Assembly: GCA_902363255.1 (NCBI GenBank) | Contig: CABIZO010000007.1 | Location: forward strand, 38,501 to 102,500 | Source of the DNA: Peptostreptococcaceae bacterium | Lineage (GTDB): Bacteria; Bacillota; Clostridia; Peptostreptococcales; Peptostreptococcaceae | Direction: 5' to 3' | DNA length: 64,000 nucleotides | In this document: positions 35,935-43,446 of the stretch, in pieces | Numbering within the stretch: the stretch's first letter is position 1 | How the letters are laid out: each line of letters starts with the position of its first letter | Notes under the pieces: generated by a model | The model's input: only the letters and a program-made list of their open reading frames with translations | Told to the model about the DNA's origin: nothing | Databases searched by the model: none | Position numbers and translations under genes: made by a program

Positions 35935-36519
35935 TTGGCTCAGACAGATGAAAAATTAATAAAAGAGATATTAAAAGGCAATGAAAGTGCAATGGAGATA
36001 CTAGTTAAGAAACATTATAATCTTGTACATAGTTATATATACAGAACTACAAATGACTACAATATATCCTACGACATAACTCAAGAAGTATTTATAAAAA
36101 TGATGAAAAATATAGAGAAATATAATTTGGAAAGTGGTAAGTTTAAAAACTGGTTATTAAAAATTGCGGTGAATACAACAAAGGATTATTTAAAAAGTAA
36201 AACATATAAACAAAGAGTTGAAAACTATGATATAGAAAATCATCAAATGGAAGATACATCAAATGTTATTGATATAATTTCTAAAAAAGAGGAGTCAATA
36301 AAAATAAAAGAAGCAGTTGAAAACTTACCAACTCTTCAAAGAGAGGCAATACTTTTAAAGTATTATAACGATTTGAAAATAAAAGAGATAAGTGACATTA
36401 CAGGAGATAATGAAAACACTATAAAATCAAGATTATTTAACGGAATCAAAAATCTAAAGAAATTACTTGGAGGTGAGCTATTTGAAGAAGAATGTAAGCA
36501 TGCACAAATTAAGATGTGA
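35935..36519 (+). CDS. ECF-type RNA polymerase sigma factor
   Basis: A 194-aa sigma-70 family protein with only regions 2 and 4. Region 2 (about 15-85) includes ISYDITQEVFIKMMKNIEKY and FKNWLLKIAVNTTKDYLKSK; region 4 (about 120-175) has LPTLQREAILLKYYNDLKIKEI and the recognition helix NTIKSRLFNGIKNLKKLL. The start is TTG at 35935 after GGAGGGGG; the ATG at 35930 is in another frame and stops early. It is co-operonic with a membrane protein and an ABC transporter, like sigY in Bacillus, so it probably responds to envelope stress and controls its own operon. Confidence 0.9.
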   Translation: MAQTDEKLIKEILKGNESAMEILVKKHYNLVHSYIYRTTNDYNISYDITQEVFIKMMKNIEKYNLESGKFKNWLLKIAVNTTKDYLKSKTYKQRVENYDIENHQMEDTSNVIDIISKKEESIKIKEAVENLPTLQREAILLKYYNDLKIKEISDITGDNENTIKSRLFNGIKNLKKLLGGELFEEECKHAQIKM

Positions 36520-37330
36520 AAATTTAGAAGAGGATGGATTTGAAGACTTACTAGAAGCAGATTTGATGGATATAGAAGATTTCCTAGATAGTTATGTAGT
36601 TAATAAAGTTGACGAAGAAAAAATAGATTCTACAATTGATATATTAAAAGAATATATGCCAAAAGAACAAGTACAAACTATAAATTATCAAGAGACATTT
36701 TTAGAAAGAATGAAAAATAATATTGACTTAGTCAAATTTCAATTTAGCTTAATTAGTAAAGTATATTTAATATCATCATTATTATTAATACTAGTAGGTA
36801 CTATAACTATGGTTAAATTAAATTTAAGTATATATGTTAGTGCATCCATAGTTGCACCTATACCAATATTACTTGGGATATTTGAAATTATAAAAGGAAG
36901 AGAAGAGAATGTGTGGGAGTTGGAACTTAGTTATAAATACTCATTAAGAGAAATTATTTTATCAAGATTAATAATTATAAATGCAATTTCTATATTAATA
37001 AGTATTATCATAAGTGTTAATTTAAGTAATACTTACTCACAGATTAACTTATTAAAAATGATTAGTATATGGCTAATTCCTATATTTTTAGTAGGCTCAA
37101 TATCTTTAATCATCACTTCTTTATACAGAGGTATAAATAGCATTACCTTATGTATATCAATATGGATTTTAGGGGTGATGAGTATTAGTGCATATGAAAA
37201 AATATCAGACATAACAGCTATTAATACATTTATAGTTTTAGGTGTATCTGCAATATCATTAGTAATAGCATCAAAATTATTTTATAAGAAAAGTATAAAT
37301 AGTATGGATTATAGAACAGTTGATTTTTAG
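36482..37330 (+). CDS. Six-segment membrane protein, probable anti-sigma factor
   Basis: A 282-aa protein with an acidic cytoplasmic N-terminus of about 90 residues and roughly six hydrophobic segments from residue 95 onward (for example VYLISSLLLILVGTITMV and IWLIPIFLVGSISLIITSL). The coding frame overlaps the sigma gene by 38 bases, and GGAGGTG lies 7 bases ahead of the TTG at 36482, so synthesis is coupled to the sigma factor. Position and topology suggest that it holds the sigma factor at the membrane, but no zinc-binding HxxxCxxC motif is present. I do not recognise a named family. Confidence 0.7.
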   Translation: MKKNVSMHKLRCENLEEDGFEDLLEADLMDIEDFLDSYVVNKVDEEKIDSTIDILKEYMPKEQVQTINYQETFLERMKNNIDLVKFQFSLISKVYLISSLLLILVGTITMVKLNLSIYVSASIVAPIPILLGIFEIIKGREENVWELELSYKYSLREIILSRLIIINAISILISIIISVNLSNTYSQINLLKMISIWLIPIFLVGSISLIITSLYRGINSITLCISIWILGVMSISAYEKISDITAINTFIVLGVSAISLVIASKLFYKKSINSMDYRTVDF

Positions 37331-37339
37331 GGGGATTTT

Positions 37340-38221
37340 ATGGAACTTATTATAAAAAATATAAGTAAAGAATTTAAAGATAAAGTAGCAGTAGGGAATT
37401 TTAATGTAACTTTAAATAGTGGAATATATGGATTACTTGGACCTAATGGATCAGGAAAAACAACTCTTATGAGAATACTTGCAGATGTATCAAATCCAAG
37501 TAGTGGAGATATTTTAGTAAATGGAGAAAGTAAAAGCAAATTAGGGGCTAAGTATAGAGATTTAATAGGATATGTACCTCAAAATATAGGATTTTATAAA
37601 AATTTTACAGCAGAAAAGTTTCTATATTATGTATCAGCACTAAAGGGTGTAGACAAGGCAATTGAGAAAAATAAAGTTGATGAACTTTTAAAGTTTGTGA
37701 ATTTAGAAAAAGATAGAAAAAGAAAAATAGGGAAGTTTTCAGGTGGTATGAAACAAAGGTTAGGAATTGCACAAGCTCTTTTAAATGATCCGAAGATACT
37801 TATATTAGATGAGCCTACAGCAGGTCTTGACCCAAATGAGAGAATAAGATTTAAAAATTTAATATCACAATTATCTAAAGATAAGATAGTAATATTTTCA
37901 ACACATATAGTTTCAGATATAGAGTTTATAGCAAATGATATACTTGTTATGAAAGATGGTAAATTAGTTGAAAAATCATCATTAGAAGATATTTTAGATA
38001 CTGTTAGAGGCAAGGTATACACATTAAGCATCAGTGAAATAGATTTAGAAGAGGTTCAAAATGAATTCAAAATATCTAGTATGATAAGAACTAATAATGA
38101 AATTTGTGTAAGGGTAGTAGGAGATAATAAAGATGATATAAAAGAATTTAAACATATGGAAGAAGAGCCGAATTTGGAAGATGTATTTTTATATTATTTT
38201 AATGAAAGTGTTAGTATGTAG
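37340..38221 (+). CDS. ABC transporter ATP-binding protein
   Basis: A 293-aa ATPase with Walker A GLLGPNGSGKTTLMR near residues 30-44, Q-loop YVPQNIGFY near 76, signature FSGGMKQRLGIAQALL near 133-148 and Walker B ILILDEPTAGLDPNER near 153-168. The C-terminal 70 residues are the regulatory extension of peptide/lipid exporter ATPases (YxlF/BcrA style). Pairs with the permease 12 bases downstream. Substrate unknown; export or immunity-type function is typical of this arrangement with an ECF sigma factor. Confidence 0.92.
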   Translation: MELIIKNISKEFKDKVAVGNFNVTLNSGIYGLLGPNGSGKTTLMRILADVSNPSSGDILVNGESKSKLGAKYRDLIGYVPQNIGFYKNFTAEKFLYYVSALKGVDKAIEKNKVDELLKFVNLEKDRKRKIGKFSGGMKQRLGIAQALLNDPKILILDEPTAGLDPNERIRFKNLISQLSKDKIVIFSTHIVSDIEFIANDILVMKDGKLVEKSSLEDILDTVRGKVYTLSISEIDLEEVQNEFKISSMIRTNNEICVRVVGDNKDDIKEFKHMEEEPNLEDVFLYYFNESVSM

Positions 38222-38233
38222 GGGGATTTTAAA

Positions 38234-39394
38234 ATGTTAGATTTGATAAAATTTGAGTTATATAAGATATTTTCTAAAAAATCAGTTAAGGCAGTTTTGT
38301 TAATAACAGTTTTGTTTAGTGCTTTTTATATATTTAGTGACAGCATAGGCATGAAATCTAAAGGATTAGATGGTTTGGATGATGCTTATAATATAATGAA
38401 AGAACATGAAGGTAAAGTAATTACGGAGGAAGGGCAAGCAAATATAGATAAGACTTTAGAAACTTTAAGGCAAAAAAAGGAAAATAGGAAGAAGCTTACA
38501 AAAGAAGAGGCAGTCTATATGAATTATTTAAGTGATGCGTATCTAGTGATAGATCCATCATATATTATAAATAATAAAGTATATTTAACATTAGATGAAA
38601 TAAAAAACGATATAAGCAACTTAGAGAAGGAAGGTATGATAAATACCTATGAACATAAAAATCTTAAACTTATATACAATAAGGTGAAAAATATACAACA
38701 GCCAAAATATTATTCTAAATTTGGATGGTATAGAACTACTGATTTTAAGGTAATGTCAGCATTAATAAGTGTATTAATAGTAGTAGGTTTGGCATCAATA
38801 TTTAGTGATGAATATCAAAGTAATAGTGCTCAGATAATATTAAGTTGTAGAAAAGGAAAAAATAAATTAGTTTTATCTAAAATATTTGCGGGACTAATAT
38901 TTACTGGGGCAGTATTTATAATAATAAATGGTATATTTTTGATGAGTGCATTAAGATATGATTTTGTAGGATGGGACAAACCTTTAGAGTTATTTAAATA
39001 TTATAGAGCAACTCCTTTTGATATAAGAATTATAGATTACTATATTGCAGGTCTTGGAATTAGTTTTATAAGTGCAATAGCATTTGCTTTAGCAACGATG
39101 CTAATATCTTTATTAGTGAAAAATAATATGATGTCACTTTTATTAAGTTTAGGAATTTACTATGCTCCAAAGTTTATTGGTGACCTTATTACGATAGAGA
39201 ATATAGCTAAAGTTTTTAAAGAAATAAATTTTGCTGCAGCTCTCAAAGTAGAAGGTATGTTTGTTAATCCGAATACTTTTAATATTTTGGGTAATCCAGT
39301 ATTATATTCAACTGTATTAATAAGTTTAGTTGCTGTATTTATACCGGTTGTAATATATTTAATAAGATATTTTGGAAAAAGACAGACTATATAA
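38234..39394 (+). CDS. ABC-2 type permease
   Basis: A 386-aa membrane protein: one helix near residues 18-36, a long extracytoplasmic loop of about 130 residues rich in Lys/Glu, then five or more helices from residue 172 onward (SALISVLIVVGLASIF, IFAGLIFTGAVFIIINGIF and so on). This topology with a big first loop is common for ABC-2 exporters that act on peptides or lipids. It forms a transporter with the preceding ATPase. GGGGG precedes the ATG; the operon terminator follows at 39471. Confidence 0.85.
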   Translation: MLDLIKFELYKIFSKKSVKAVLLITVLFSAFYIFSDSIGMKSKGLDGLDDAYNIMKEHEGKVITEEGQANIDKTLETLRQKKENRKKLTKEEAVYMNYLSDAYLVIDPSYIINNKVYLTLDEIKNDISNLEKEGMINTYEHKNLKLIYNKVKNIQQPKYYSKFGWYRTTDFKVMSALISVLIVVGLASIFSDEYQSNSAQIILSCRKGKNKLVLSKIFAGLIFTGAVFIIINGIFLMSALRYDFVGWDKPLELFKYYRATPFDIRIIDYYIAGLGISFISAIAFALATMLISLLVKNNMMSLLLSLGIYYAPKFIGDLITIENIAKVFKEINFAAALKVEGMFVNPNTFNILGNPVLYSTVLISLVAVFIPVVIYLIRYFGKRQTI

Positions 39395-39470
39395 ACTATT
39401 ACTTTAGGAGAAAAGAATTAATACTATGATGAATATATTGAAGAAATAAATGAACTAAGAATATTGGAAT

Positions 39471-39499
39471 AAAGCCTATTTTGATAGGCTTTATTTTTA
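39471..39499 (+). terminator. Terminator of the sigma/ABC operon
   Basis: 8-bp stem AAAGCCTA with TAGGCTTT around TTTTGA, then T-rich sequence. Confidence 0.8.
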
Positions 39500-39555
39500 T
39501 GAACATATTTATGTAATGATAATATAATAATTATTGTAGAGAAAAATTAAAAAAA

Positions 39556-39582
39556 TTAGCACTCATTACTTGACAGTGCTAA
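39556..39582. promoter_or_regulatory. CIRCE operator of the hsp20 pair
   Basis: TTAGCACTC-N9-CAGTGCTAA differs from the consensus by one base. It covers the -35 box of the hsp20 promoter. Confidence 0.88.
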
Positions 39583-39597
39583 CAAAAAGACTATAAT
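39570..39597 (+). promoter_or_regulatory. Promoter of hsp20 copy 1
   Basis: TTGACA (39570-39575), 16-base spacer, TATAAT (39592-39597): consensus hexamers at both positions, with the -35 inside CIRCE. Confidence 0.8.
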
Positions 39598-39716
39598 AAT
39601 AAGTAAGAAAACAAATAAAGAACAAATCAGAATACATAAACAAAAATAATATTAAAATTGAAAGTTATCTTTTTATTTAATTAAAGTAAAGAGGTAAGCA
39701 TAAGGAGGAATTGATT

Positions 39717-40154
39717 ATGAAATTAGTACCGAGAAATAACAATTTAGGATTTAGTTTATTTGACAATATGTTTGATGATATGTTCAGAGATCCATTCTTT
39801 ACAAACAGTAATACGACAAAACTTATGAAGACAGATATACAGGAAAAAGATAATAATTATATTTTAGATATGGATTTACCAGGCTATGATAAATCTGATA
39901 TAAAAGCTCAACTTAAAGATGGATATTTAACAATAACAGCACAAAAAAATGAATCAAACGAAGATAAAGATGAAAAAGGAAACTATATAAGAAGAGAAAG
40001 ATATTGTGGAAAATGCTCAAGAAGCTTCTATGTAGGAGAAGGTTTAAAAGAAGAGGATATAAAAGCAAACTTCAATAATGGAATATTACAATTAACATTC
40101 CCTAAAGAAGTGACTAGAAGAGATGAAAAGACTAAGTATATAACAATTGACTAA
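39717..40154 (+). CDS. Hsp20 small heat-shock protein (copy 1)
   Basis: A 145-aa alpha-crystallin-type holdase that binds unfolding proteins without ATP. The N-terminal arm (1-40) is FxxMFDDMF-rich; the alpha-crystallin domain (about 42-135) has DIQEKDNNYILDMDLPGYDKSDI and the conserved FNNGILQLTFPKE ending. The ATG at 39717 is chosen because AAGGAGG lies 8 bases before it; a TTG at 39711 is less likely. Controlled by HrcA through CIRCE. A paralogue follows. Confidence 0.94.
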   Translation: MKLVPRNNNLGFSLFDNMFDDMFRDPFFTNSNTTKLMKTDIQEKDNNYILDMDLPGYDKSDIKAQLKDGYLTITAQKNESNEDKDEKGNYIRRERYCGKCSRSFYVGEGLKEEDIKANFNNGILQLTFPKEVTRRDEKTKYITID

Positions 40155-40221
40155 GCAAAATTAATCAGTTGTCAAAAATATTAAAATTTAAATTATTAAA
40201 ATCAAAATAATAAAAATTAAT

Positions 40222-40255
40222 ATATTTCTTTAATACTTAAGGCATTAAGAAATAT
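40222..40255 (+). promoter_or_regulatory. Stem-loop touching the ribosome site of hsp20 copy 2
   Basis: ATATTTCTTTAAT (40222-40234) pairs with ATTAAGAAATAT (40244-40255) with one bulged base; the SD AAAGGAGG begins at the next base. It may stabilise the transcript or tune translation; no terminator T-run follows. Confidence 0.4.
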
Positions 40256-40271
40256 AAAGGAGGCATTTATT

Positions 40272-40709
40272 ATGACATTAGTACCAAGAAATAATAATTT
40301 AGGAGTTAGTTTATTTGACAATATGTTTGATGATTTCTTTACAGATCCATTCTTTACAAGAAACAATTCATTCAAAGCTATGAAGACAGATATACAAGAA
40401 AAAGATAATAATTATGTATTAGATATGGATTTACCTGGTTACGGTAAAGAAGATATAAAGGTTCAATTAAAAGATGGATATTTAACAATAACAGCACAAA
40501 AAAATACATCAAATGACGAAAAAGACGAAGATGGAAACTATATAAGAAGAGAAAGATATTGTGGAAAATGCTCAAGAAGCTTTTATGTTGGAGATAGTAT
40601 AAAAGAAGAGGATATAAAAGCAAGTTTTAATAATGGTATATTGGAACTTACATTCCCTAAAGAAGTAGGACAAAAAGATGAAGAAATGAAATATATTACT
40701 ATAGATTAG
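40272..40709 (+). CDS. Hsp20 small heat-shock protein (copy 2)
   Basis: A 145-aa paralogue, the same length as copy 1 and nearly identical through the alpha-crystallin domain (KDGYLTITAQKN, RRERYCGKCSRSFYVG). Differences lie in the N-terminal arm (FDDFFTDPFFTRNNSF) and the C-terminal end. There is no separate CIRCE or clear terminator between the copies, so both are probably read from the upstream HrcA-controlled promoter. Both copies keep an unusual Cys pair (YCGKCS), rare in this family and perhaps redox- or metal-linked. Confidence 0.94.
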   Translation: MTLVPRNNNLGVSLFDNMFDDFFTDPFFTRNNSFKAMKTDIQEKDNNYVLDMDLPGYGKEDIKVQLKDGYLTITAQKNTSNDEKDEDGNYIRRERYCGKCSRSFYVGDSIKEEDIKASFNNGILELTFPKEVGQKDEEMKYITID

Positions 40710-40732
40710 TAATAAAAAATTTTTGGAATTGA

Positions 40733-40759
40733 TTAGCACTCAAGTCTTGACACTGCTAA
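40733..40759. promoter_or_regulatory. CIRCE operator of htpG
   Basis: TTAGCACTC-N9-CACTGCTAA, two mismatches in the second arm. It overlaps the htpG -35 box exactly as in the hsp20 unit. Confidence 0.78.
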
Positions 40760-40776
40760 CAAGGTGGTTCTATAAT
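40747..40776 (+). promoter_or_regulatory. Promoter of htpG
   Basis: TTGACA (40747-40752), 18-base spacer, TATAAT (40771-40776). Confidence 0.75.
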
Positions 40777-40821
40777 TAAAATGGGAATAAATAGTAAGTA
40801 TTAAAATTAAATTAAATATTT

Positions 40822-40859
40822 AAAATGCAAGGTTATTTATTCCCCCCACCTTGCATTTT
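40822..40859 (+). promoter_or_regulatory. Stem-loop in the htpG leader
   Basis: Perfect 11-bp stem AAAATGCAAGG with CCTTGCATTTT around a 16-base loop holding a run of six C's. Only a short T-run follows, so readthrough is likely. It is about 55 bases before the htpG start. Confidence 0.5.
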
Positions 40860-40912
40860 GTAATTTAGAATAAAACAAATTTTATAAAGGGATAAGTTTA
40901 AGGAGGATAAAC

Positions 40913-42781
40913 ATGGAAATAACAAAAGGTAGTATTTCAATTGATACAGAAAATATTTTTCCAATAATAAAGAAATGGTTATACTCAGACAAGGACATTT
41001 TTATAAGGGAGTTAATAAGTAATGGATGCGATGCTGTAAGTAAATACAAAAGACTTGTTTCTCTGGGAGAGGTTAAGCCTTCGCAAGAGGAAGAATATAA
41101 AATAACAGTATCAGTAAGCAAGAATAATAAAACTATAAAATTTAGTGACAATGGTATAGGAATGACAGCAGAAGAAGTAGATAAGTACATAAATCAAGTT
41201 GCTTTTTCTGGTGCAGAAGATTTTTTCAATAAATATAAAGATAGAATGGAAGAAACTGATATTATAGGTCACTTTGGATTAGGATTCTATTCAGCATTTA
41301 TGGTATCTACAAAAGTTGAAATAGATACATTATCTTTCCAAGAGGGTGCTGAACCTGTAAGATGGATATCTGAAGGTGGAACGGAGTTTGAAATAAGCCC
41401 ATCAGGAACAAGAACTACAAGAGGGACTACAATAACACTATTCCTAGCTGAAGATAGTGAAGAATTTTTAAATGAATATGAAGTAAGAAGTATAATAAAT
41501 AAATATTGTTCTTTCTTACCTGTTGAAATATATGTGGAAGATGAAGATAAAGAAATAAAAGAAGATGAAGAAAAAGTTGAACCGAAACCATTAAACGATA
41601 CTAACCCACTATGGTTAAAATCACCTAAAGATTGTACAGATGAGGAATATAAAGAGTTCTATAGAAAAGTATTTAACGTATTTGATGAACCATTATTCTG
41701 GATTCATTTAAATGTGGATTATCCATTTAATTTAAAAGGAATTCTTTACTTCCCTAAATTAAACAATGAGTTTGAGTTAGTTGAAGGTAAGGTTAAACTT
41801 TATAACAATCAAGTATTTGTAGCAGATAATATAAAAGAAGTTATACCAGAATTCTTACTATTATTAAAGGGTGTAATAGACTGTCCGGATTTACCTCTAA
41901 ATGTTTCTAGAAGTTTCTTACAAAATGATAGAGATGTAAGTAAAATATCTAAGCATATAGTTAAAAAAGTTGCAGATAAACTTAAATCTTTATGCAAAAA
42001 TAATAGAGAAGAGTATGAAAAATTCTGGGATGATATACAAATATTCATTAAATTTGGATGCTTAAAAGACGAAAGCTTCTATGAAAAAGTAAAAGATTAT
42101 ATTTTATATAAGGATATCGATGGAAAATATATAACATTAACTGACTATTTAGAAGCAGCAAAAGAAAAACACGAAAATAAAGTATTCTATGTAAATAATG
42201 TAGATCAACAATCTCAATATGTAAAACTATTTAAAGATTATGGATTAAATGCTGTTGTATTAGATAACACAATCGATAACAACTTCATATCATTTATAGA
42301 ATACAAAGAAATGGGAACTAAGTTTAACAGAATAGACTCAGACTTATCTGATGTATTAAAAGATAAAGATACTGAGGAAAATAAAGAAGAAAATGAAAAA
42401 ATAGAAGATTTATTTAAGTCTGTTATAAATGAAAGAGTAGAAAAATATTCTGTGGAAAGTCTTAAAAATGAAGATACACCAGCTATGATTTTAGTATCAG
42501 AAGAGTCTAGAAGAATGATGGAAATGCAAGCTAGATTCGCTGGAATGAGCTTTGGTATGGATTTAAAAGAAGAAAAAACTTTAGTTATAAATAACAATAA
42601 TCCATTAGTAAAAAAATTACTTTCATTAAAAGATGATGAAAATAAAAAAGAAGAAATAGATGTAATTTGTAATCAAATAGTAGATTTAGCATTACTTGCA
42701 AATAAAGAATTGAATGCTGAAGAATTAGATTTATTTATAAAAAGAAGTAACTCATTAATGAGTAAAGTAATAAATCTATAA
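40913..42781 (+). CDS. htpG: Hsp90 chaperone HtpG
   Basis: A 622-aa ATP-dependent chaperone. The GHKL ATPase domain (1-215) shows IRELISNGCDAVSKYKRL near 32-49, KFSDNGIGMT near 77-86 and GHFGLGFYSAFMV near 117-129. The middle domain contains LPLNVSRSFLQNDRDV near 325, and the C-terminal dimerisation region follows a short Glu/Lys-rich stretch. The N-domain linker is also acidic (EDEDKEIKEDEEKVEPKP). Length fits bacterial HtpG. Preceded by AAGGAGG and CIRCE, so it belongs to the HrcA regulon here. Confidence 0.97.
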   Translation: MEITKGSISIDTENIFPIIKKWLYSDKDIFIRELISNGCDAVSKYKRLVSLGEVKPSQEEEYKITVSVSKNNKTIKFSDNGIGMTAEEVDKYINQVAFSGAEDFFNKYKDRMEETDIIGHFGLGFYSAFMVSTKVEIDTLSFQEGAEPVRWISEGGTEFEISPSGTRTTRGTTITLFLAEDSEEFLNEYEVRSIINKYCSFLPVEIYVEDEDKEIKEDEEKVEPKPLNDTNPLWLKSPKDCTDEEYKEFYRKVFNVFDEPLFWIHLNVDYPFNLKGILYFPKLNNEFELVEGKVKLYNNQVFVADNIKEVIPEFLLLLKGVIDCPDLPLNVSRSFLQNDRDVSKISKHIVKKVADKLKSLCKNNREEYEKFWDDIQIFIKFGCLKDESFYEKVKDYILYKDIDGKYITLTDYLEAAKEKHENKVFYVNNVDQQSQYVKLFKDYGLNAVVLDNTIDNNFISFIEYKEMGTKFNRIDSDLSDVLKDKDTEENKEENEKIEDLFKSVINERVEKYSVESLKNEDTPAMILVSEESRRMMEMQARFAGMSFGMDLKEEKTLVINNNNPLVKKLLSLKDDENKKEEIDVICNQIVDLALLANKELNAEELDLFIKRSNSLMSKVINL

Positions 42782-42788
42782 AGTAATG

Positions 42789-42820
42789 AAAGAACCTAAC
42801 CAGTAGGCTAGGTTCTTTTT
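42789..42820 (+). terminator. Terminator of htpG
   Basis: 10-bp stem AAAGAACCTA with TAGGTTCTTT and a T-run; it lies at the convergent end of the TetR gene. Confidence 0.82.
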
Positions 42821-43443
42821 TAAGATAAAGATTTTAAAATCATTGTATAAGCAAACTTTTTTTGAATATGGATAGATTTATCTTCATTTAAGTCAATTTG
42901 TTGAAAACAACTAGCGTTAATTGTGTTAAGAATACCCATTGAAGAACTTATTAATACATATCTTTGATAATCTTTATCTAAATCTTTATTAATAATATTT
43001 TCTTTTATTCCTGTATTAATTACATAATCTAATAAATTATAAAGTTGAGATTTTAAATCTAATATTTCTTCAAAATCTTCTAAAATAACACTATTTAGTT
43101 CTGTAGGTACAACATGATTATATAGTATTCTTAAAGAAGGAAAGATAAATTTACCACTATTAATACTATAATGAAATAAGTGATCACATTGCTCCTTAAA
43201 AGTAGAGACCTTCTTGATGACCTCAATAGTATTTTTTATTTCAATTTTAAAGTTATATATTATTGATTTAGCAATAATCTCATCTTTATTTTTAAAATAT
43301 TCGTATACAGTGCCTTTTCCTATTCCGGCAGCTTTTGCAATATCAGAGACTTTAATATTTTCAATATTACTATCGTCCGTAATTATTTTTTTGAATCCCT
43401 CAAATATTAATAATTCTTTTGCAGCATACTGCTTTCTTGTCAT
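42820..43443 (-). CDS. TetR family transcriptional regulator
   Basis: A 207-aa repressor. The helix-turn-helix (about residues 25-60) reads IKVSDIAKAAGIGKGTVYEYFKN, classic for TetR. The C-terminal ligand domain (60-207) is variable. It starts 3 bases after the RND stop, so it is the distal gene of the RND operon; it probably represses that operon through the palindrome at 47141-47154, releasing on binding a drug or membrane stressor. Confidence 0.9.
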   Translation of the reverse strand: MTRKQYAAKELLIFEGFKKIITDDSNIENIKVSDIAKAAGIGKGTVYEYFKNKDEIIAKSIIYNFKIEIKNTIEVIKKVSTFKEQCDHLFHYSINSGKFIFPSLRILYNHVVPTELNSVILEDFEEILDLKSQLYNLLDYVINTGIKENIINKDLDKDYQRYVLISSSMGILNTINASCFQQIDLNEDKSIHIQKKFAYTMILKSLS

Positions 43444-43446
43444 GTT

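Noticed and set aside
39436..39470. Possible remnant frame (YYDEYIEEINELRILE) behind the ABC permease gene
   Set aside because: Preceded by an in-frame stop and without a start codon; too short to call a pseudogene.
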